Source: Canna indica
Taxonomy: Eukaryota; Streptophyta; Magnoliopsida; Zingiberales; Cannaceae
Direction: 5' to 3'
Assembly (NCBI GenBank): GCA_034359265.1
Contig: CP136891.1
Span: 58,070,001 to 58,134,000, forward strand
DNA length: 64,000 nucleotides
Position 1 is the stretch's first letter, and every line of letters starts with the position of its first letter. A program made the translations under genes and the position numbers. This document shows, in pieces, positions 59,621 through 64,000 of this stretch. The notes beneath the pieces are model-generated. The model did not search any database. It was not told the origin of the DNA and saw nothing but the letters and a program-made list of their open reading frames with translations.

Positions 59621-60537
59621 GAGCAAATACTCAAAACCATATCTTTAACCTCTCTTTTTCCCAAAATCATAACATGGATCCGGATATTCCCGGATCCATA
59701 AGTTAAAGCCAAATTTTCCAATTTTGCCCTCATAAGTCATGGACGGGTTGGTTTGGATGCTGGTCGACCGGTTCAACAGGATTTGGACTAAGTCAATCTC
59801 GTCGGTTCCGACACTATTCGAGAACCATGCTTCGCTGACCTCGCCCGCGACGCCGCCTCCCAAATCCTCGCCTTCCCCGAGTTGGTGGCGAAGTCGAAGA
59901 GGTCCGACGAGAAGTTGTTCCGGATACTAGACCTCTACGACGTGGTCGCGGAGCTTTGGCCCGACATAGAGACGATTTTTTGCTTTCGAGTCCACCGCAG
60001 CCGTCCGATCGCAAGCAGTCGCGTCCCTCCTCAAGCTAGAGGAGGTGGCGCGGTCGATAGTTGCCGATTTCGAGGTAGCAATCCAGAGGGACGCCTCCAG
60101 GACCCCAATTCCTGGCGGCGACGTCCACCCACTCACCCGTTATGTGATGAATTGTCTCGCCTTCCTCTCTGACTATGAGCTCGCCCTCGCCGACATCTTC
60201 GCCTACTTCCCCTTCCAGACCCCGTACCCCTTGCCGGAGTCCTTCTTCGACGTCAGGGCTGCACTGACAACACCATCTCTCTCCGCTCCCTCCTCCCCTT
60301 CCTCTGTCTCCACTGCAACCTCCTTTGAAGGCAGCCCTTCCTGCTCCTCCCCTCGTGCCTCTACTGCCGTCGGGTCAATCTCGTCTCGCATCAACCAGCG
60401 TCCAAACCAACCCGCCCATGACTTATGAGGGCAAAATCGGAAATTTTGATTTTAACTTATGGATTCGGGAATATTCGAATCCATGTTATGGATTTGGGAA
60501 AAAGAGAGATTGAAGATATGATTTTGAGTATTTGCTC
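59621..60537 (+). mobile_element. Pack-MULE-like element with 144-bp TIRs
   Basis: The terminal inverted repeats 59621-59764 and 60394-60537 are each 144 bp and closely similar (gagcaaatactcaaaa start, then ttgccctcataagtcatgg and ggttggtttgga). They are flanked by a perfect 9-bp duplication aaattaaaa at 59612-59620 and 60538-60546, as expected for Mutator superfamily elements. The interior is GC-rich and holds part of an EXO70 gene, with no transposase. It is 917 bp long. Confidence 0.9.
59801..60251 (+). pseudogene. captured EXO70 exocyst-subunit fragment
   Basis: From 59801 the frame reads CFADLARDAASQIL, SKRSDEKLFRILDLYDVV and LWPDIETIF. After one extra T in the T6 run at 59976-59981 it continues in the next frame with SIVADFEVAIQRDASRTPIPG, DVHPLTRYVMN and LSDYELALAD. 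These are hallmark EXO70 segments from the middle of the protein. EXO70 proteins tether secretory vesicles to the plasma membrane as part of the exocyst. Only about 150 of the usual 600 or more residues are present, with no start or natural end, so it is a captured fragment. Codons are strongly GC-rich, unlike the surroundings. Confidence 0.88.
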
Positions 60538-60769
60538 AAATTAAAATAATAGTTGATTAAATATATTTTAAATATCTGAAATAAAATTATTTTAAAAATC
60601 TAAACTATATTTTTAAAAATCTAAAATTATTTTTCTCTTCCCCTTTTTTTCTACTTCCTACATATTCCCGCCCTTTATTTTTCTTTCTCCCCTTTTTTTA
60701 TCTACTTCCTAGTTCCTACAGCGGACTGTTCTCTTCTATTCCTATTCCACTACTAGAAAAATGGTCATC

Positions 60770-61139
60770 AGCAACGGCTGATGCCGTTGCTGAGCCGTTG
60801 CTGAAGAGCATCAGCAACGGCTGAGCCGTTGCAATAGCGCCGTGACAGAAAGTCGCGTTGCTGATGACTTCGCAACGGATCAGCAACGGCCGCTCGGGCC
60901 GTCGCTCAAAACATTATCAGCAACGGCCGCTCGGGCCGTCGCTAAAACTATTATCAGCAACGGGTTTGCAACAGACCCGGAGCCGTTGCTGATAACATTA
61001 ATAGCAACGGCCGCTGAGTCCGTAGCAACGCCGTTAGTAAAACGCCGTCGCTAAGCCGTTGCTGTAGGTCATCAGCAACGGCTTTCGATACACTTTTAGC
61101 AACGGCTTTCCCACGGATACCCGTGGGAAAGCCGTTGCT
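60770..61139. repeat. CACTA subterminal repeat array (gcaacgg motif)
   Basis: The 7-mer gcaacgg occurs 15 times in either orientation in about 370 bp, usually inside atcagcaacggc, with several one-base variants. Such arrays are the binding sites of TNPA-type proteins. At 61098-61139 two copies form a perfect 19-bp hairpin with a 4-base loop (atac). Confidence 0.9.
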
Positions 61140-61445
61140 GATGACCAATACCTGCAACCAGAAAATTTGAAAATTTCAAATTTCCATTGATACATTGATA
61201 CATTTATCTGATACATAACTCACACACCCATACCCTCATACACACATTCATTCACACATCACAAACACCTCATACACATTCATTCACACATCACAAACAC
61301 ACCAACATATATACATCAAAACAATTATACTTATATTGATAATTATCCACGATAGTATAAAAACAATTCAAATGCAAAATTGAAGTATCAATATCCAAAC
61401 AAAATAAGTTAAACAAGTTCAATATCCAAACAAAAAATCTCACGA

Positions 61446-62981
61446 TCAAGATGGAGGATGGTCTGGATTATATGGCGGGGTCTGGAGCGCTTGAGTGTAC
61501 ACCGGCGTAGACTGACTCGAGGACGACGGATTAGATGATGCCGAAGAGATGCCTGCTTCGGGATGACCTGACATGTTGCGTAGCATAGATTGTATATCTG
61601 CCATCATCTGACTCTGGCGCTCCATCATCTCAGTCTGACGCGCGACCGTCTCCTCTAGAGTCCTTATTCTGTTACTATGATCATAACTGGATCTAGAGGT
61701 GGACGACCGCTCACCAGCGACCGGAGGGGTCGGTGCCCCAAGTGGCCCTAGTACGGCTCGCGCATGACCACTATCTACGAAGCCATATACGCGGCCATGG
61801 TCCCAGCCACCTGCGGCCTCGACCCACGATGCTGCGTCAAAGTCCTCGGGGGTACCCCCGCGCTGCACCACCGTCTGGCTGTAGGTCTCCTACTCGAGTT
61901 TGATTTTTCGTTTAATATTTATCATAAAACTTAAATTATAAATATATAATGAATAATTTAAACAAATATATAATTACCATAATGTATGCAGCGCGGTTGT
62001 CGATGTACTCCCCCGTCCCATGTGCTCGACGGTGAGTCCGCTCAAACACCGCCATCGGGGAGGGTCGCTGGACACTCCCGTCATCCGACACCGTCGTCTA
62101 CATTTACAAAACAAATACATTAATTAGTACACATAATAATAAATAAAATATATAATTAAAAGATATACTTACCATACGGTTTGCGTGCACTGCAAATGCA
62201 ACAGAGCCGCCGGTGTGACGCGCTGCTCCTCCCGACATGCGATTTCTAGCCGCATTCCGAGAAACCTCCTGCCATCGATCCGTCGACCATATCCCCATGA
62301 GCTGGTCCCATATATCCGGAGTAATCCAACAGGGGCCGTATCCCTGAGTCTCCGCGATGTTAGTGGTCCCAGCTCGGGCCATCGCTTGGGACCGAGCCTG
62401 CCCCAGCTGCCCGTTGTACCTTGCCCGGGAAATAGCCTCCTAGGCAGCGTAAATGAAGGGCCTCTGGTCCTCGGCCCATGTATAGCGAGCCTGCAAAATA
62501 ATAATATCAGTACCAATATTAATATATCATCATGCATGTAAAAAATAATAATAATACGTGCCTCAAACTCGCGCCATAATATGTCGACGTGCTCGCTAGG
62601 CACGTGAGACCACGTAGGCCATGCCCCGTGCATGTATCGTCGAATAGTAGAAGAAATGCTCCTCGACACTTCTTCTTGCTCAAACCTGCACAACAAAAAT
62701 AAATTTTAATTTTATATTATGATATAATGAATTTGTAATGATTCATAATTCATGATATATTACCGCTCCCCAATCACGCTAATCAATCTACGTGACTCTG
62801 TGGCTGGTGGAGGCTGCCACCTGTTCGGCCCGCGTGGCCGCCTACGTCTGGATGTACTAGCCTCGGCAGTATCATCGGAATGAGGATCAGCAACAGGTGG
62901 ATCAGCAGCATGAGTAAGTGCTGGAGTCTCACCGATCGAAGACTCCGAAACTCTCCTGCGTCGATAACCACGACCAGACAT
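61446..62981 (-). pseudogene. CACTA TNPA-like (Ptta/En/Spm) gene with one stop
   Basis: Spliced on the minus strand: exons 62981-62764, 62685-62562, 62490-62173, 62097-61978 and 61889-61446. The predicted protein runs MSGRGYRRRR, ERFEQEEVSRSIS, WSHVPSEHVDILWREFE, ARYTWAEDQRPF, GYGPCWITPDIWDQL, HTGGSVAFAVH, AHGTGEYIDNRAA and GRVYGF, the plant Ptta/En/Spm domain order, with a predicted coiled coil near the C-terminus. Intron 2 uses a GC donor (GAG|GCACGT); the others use GT-AG. A TAG at 62440-62442 lies within exon 3, so this copy is probably null unless readthrough or alternative splicing occurs. Confidence 0.82.
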
Positions 62982-63056
62982 ATCTGTCGAACAGACATAT
63001 AATCAGATTATTGTATAAATAGTATATATATATTTAATAAAATATATACTTTACAA

Positions 63057-63963
63057 TTATTCTTCATCATCTGAATAATAGTCTTCGAATTCTTCTTCTT
63101 CTTCCTCTTCTTCCTCTTCTTCATCTTCTTCATCTCCTGCTTCCTCAATTTCATGATCGTCATCATCAGCATATTCAACTTCTAATTGAATTGACGTTGT
63201 GTCTGCATCCTCGAGTATTGGAATAATACGATCCACAGCAGGAAGATCATCTTCTTGATAGAAACCAGGAGGATCATTTTCTCCTACTATCGGATCAATT
63301 TTTCCTCTACCTTTTGTCTTACAGACTACACGCCAATCCGCTCTATCTTTATTTCGAGCCGGATACTTCACGTAATATACTTGTTCGGCTTGTGATGCCA
63401 ATATAAAAGGCTCATTTGCTGCCAATTTCGATTTGTAATTGACCTCAACAAGTTTGTATTTTGGATGAACTTTCATACCCCTTTCTGTTGTATCGAACCA
63501 ATGACATCTAAATAGGATCACTGATTTCAAGCCGAAGTAGTGCAGCTTTCAACATCTCGTAAAATTCTGCAGCTTCTTTATTCGGTAATTCAATCTCTAC
63601 CGCAGCCCCTACTTCTGTGATATCAACCGCTGTAGTATCTGGTGGGACTGATGTCTGAAGATCTGGCCGATCAACATTATCATTCAGGTGGAATTGACCC
63701 CCAAGACTATCAAGTATCATAGTTCTATAGGGATTTGACCCCCTACATTGACTGGATGAAGAAGCACCAGCAGAGGAAGATTCACCATATGTCTGAATGA
63801 CAGGATTGCTCGACGTCCCGACTTCGCGTGACTCCCCGTGATAAGTCCATAGAAAATATCTTGGTGCAAATCCTTTGGTATATAGATGCAGAGTGACAGT
63901 CTCCCGATCGAAAAATCGTCCATTTGAACAAATGCGGCACGGACATCGGATTTGATCACCCAT
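63057..63963 (-). pseudogene. CACTA TNP2-type transposase, catalytic core deleted
   Basis: The N-terminal frame (63963-63508) has the transposase-associated domain: MGDQIRCPCRIC, then LHLYTKGF. It ends at a NKEAAEFYEMLKAA segment that normally precedes the catalytic region. The C-terminal frame (from about 63545 to 63057) is the DUF4216 domain: SVILFRCHWFD, NEPFILASQAEQVYYVKYP, followed by a long acidic tail. The whole DDE core between them is absent, and the two parts are in different frames. It lies 75 bp upstream of the TNPA-like gene on the same strand. Confidence 0.9.
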
Positions 63964-64000
63964 GCTAACGAAATTTCGATTCGAATAGGCGAAATTGAGG

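Larger units (their letters stand above)
60748..64000 (-). mobile_element. CACTA (En/Spm) element, 3' part; continues past window
   Basis: The terminus CACTACTAGAAAAA at 60748 is followed by a subterminal repeat array (60770-61139). Minus-strand genes are a TNPA-like/Ptta gene (61446-62981) and a TNP2-type transposase gene (63057-63963). The 5' end lies beyond the right edge, so the target duplication cannot be tested. Confidence 0.92.

Noticed and set aside
59801..60251. Functional EXO70 gene
   Set aside because: Only a middle segment is present, it has a frameshift in a T run, lacks start and end, and is enclosed by Mutator-type TIRs.
63057..63130. Glu-rich tail as a separate acidic protein or a microsatellite
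   Set aside because: It continues in frame from the DUF4216 domain; acidic tails are common at the end of these CACTA proteins.

Overview
The window is plant nuclear DNA, very probably from an angiosperm with a repeat-rich genome. The evidence is one spliced ubiquitin-conjugating-enzyme-variant gene with GT-AG introns, LTR retrotransposons primed by initiator-Met tRNA, and several plant DNA-transposon superfamilies (hAT, CACTA, Mutator, PIF/Harbinger). Species and chromosome cannot be told from the sequence. The GC-rich EXO70 fragment and the mix of elements would fit a monocot, but that is inference.

Layout. 1-435: junction of a Gypsy LTR scrap and a decayed Copia gag. 599-1440: large imperfect inverted-repeat element. 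1723-2698: non-autonomous hAT element with a second hAT nested in it, both with perfect 8-bp target-site duplications (TSDs). 2707-6574: AT-rich tract with a broken Myb/SANT-like gene and a Harbinger-like terminus. 7660-7786 and 9186-10274: CACTA-type ends. 8275-8823: TRIM element with three LTRs. 10559-11569: AT-rich MITE-like element. 11876-14068: the only intact host gene, a four-exon UEV1-type E2 variant (148 aa). Its 3' flank is followed by a full-length but decayed hAT (14284-17203) and a Tnt1/Tork-like Copia (17204-22441).

22442-33415 is a patchwork: a second AT-rich MITE-like element, hAT-like ends, a Gypsy LTR without internal region (25689-28194), a tandem repeat block, a hAT transposase relic and a Copia-type LTR. 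33416-41503 is a minus-strand Copia (Sirevirus-like gag) with a 692-bp triplication of LTR end, primer-binding site and gag start, and a small hAT in its 3' LTR. 43602-56704 is a plus-strand chromodomain Gypsy element (Tekay/Del type). A second copy of the large hAT (50833-54046) sits exactly at its polypurine tract, and its 5' LTR is chimeric. 57314-64000 holds CACTA ends, a 917-bp Mutator-type element carrying an EXO70 gene fragment (59621-60537), and the 3' part of a CACTA element (60748 to window end) whose transposase has lost its catalytic core.

Only the UEV gene looks functional as a host gene. The retrotransposon and transposase reading frames are all interrupted. Most of the remaining space is AT-rich repeat debris. 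Boundaries marked as approximate were set by eye.
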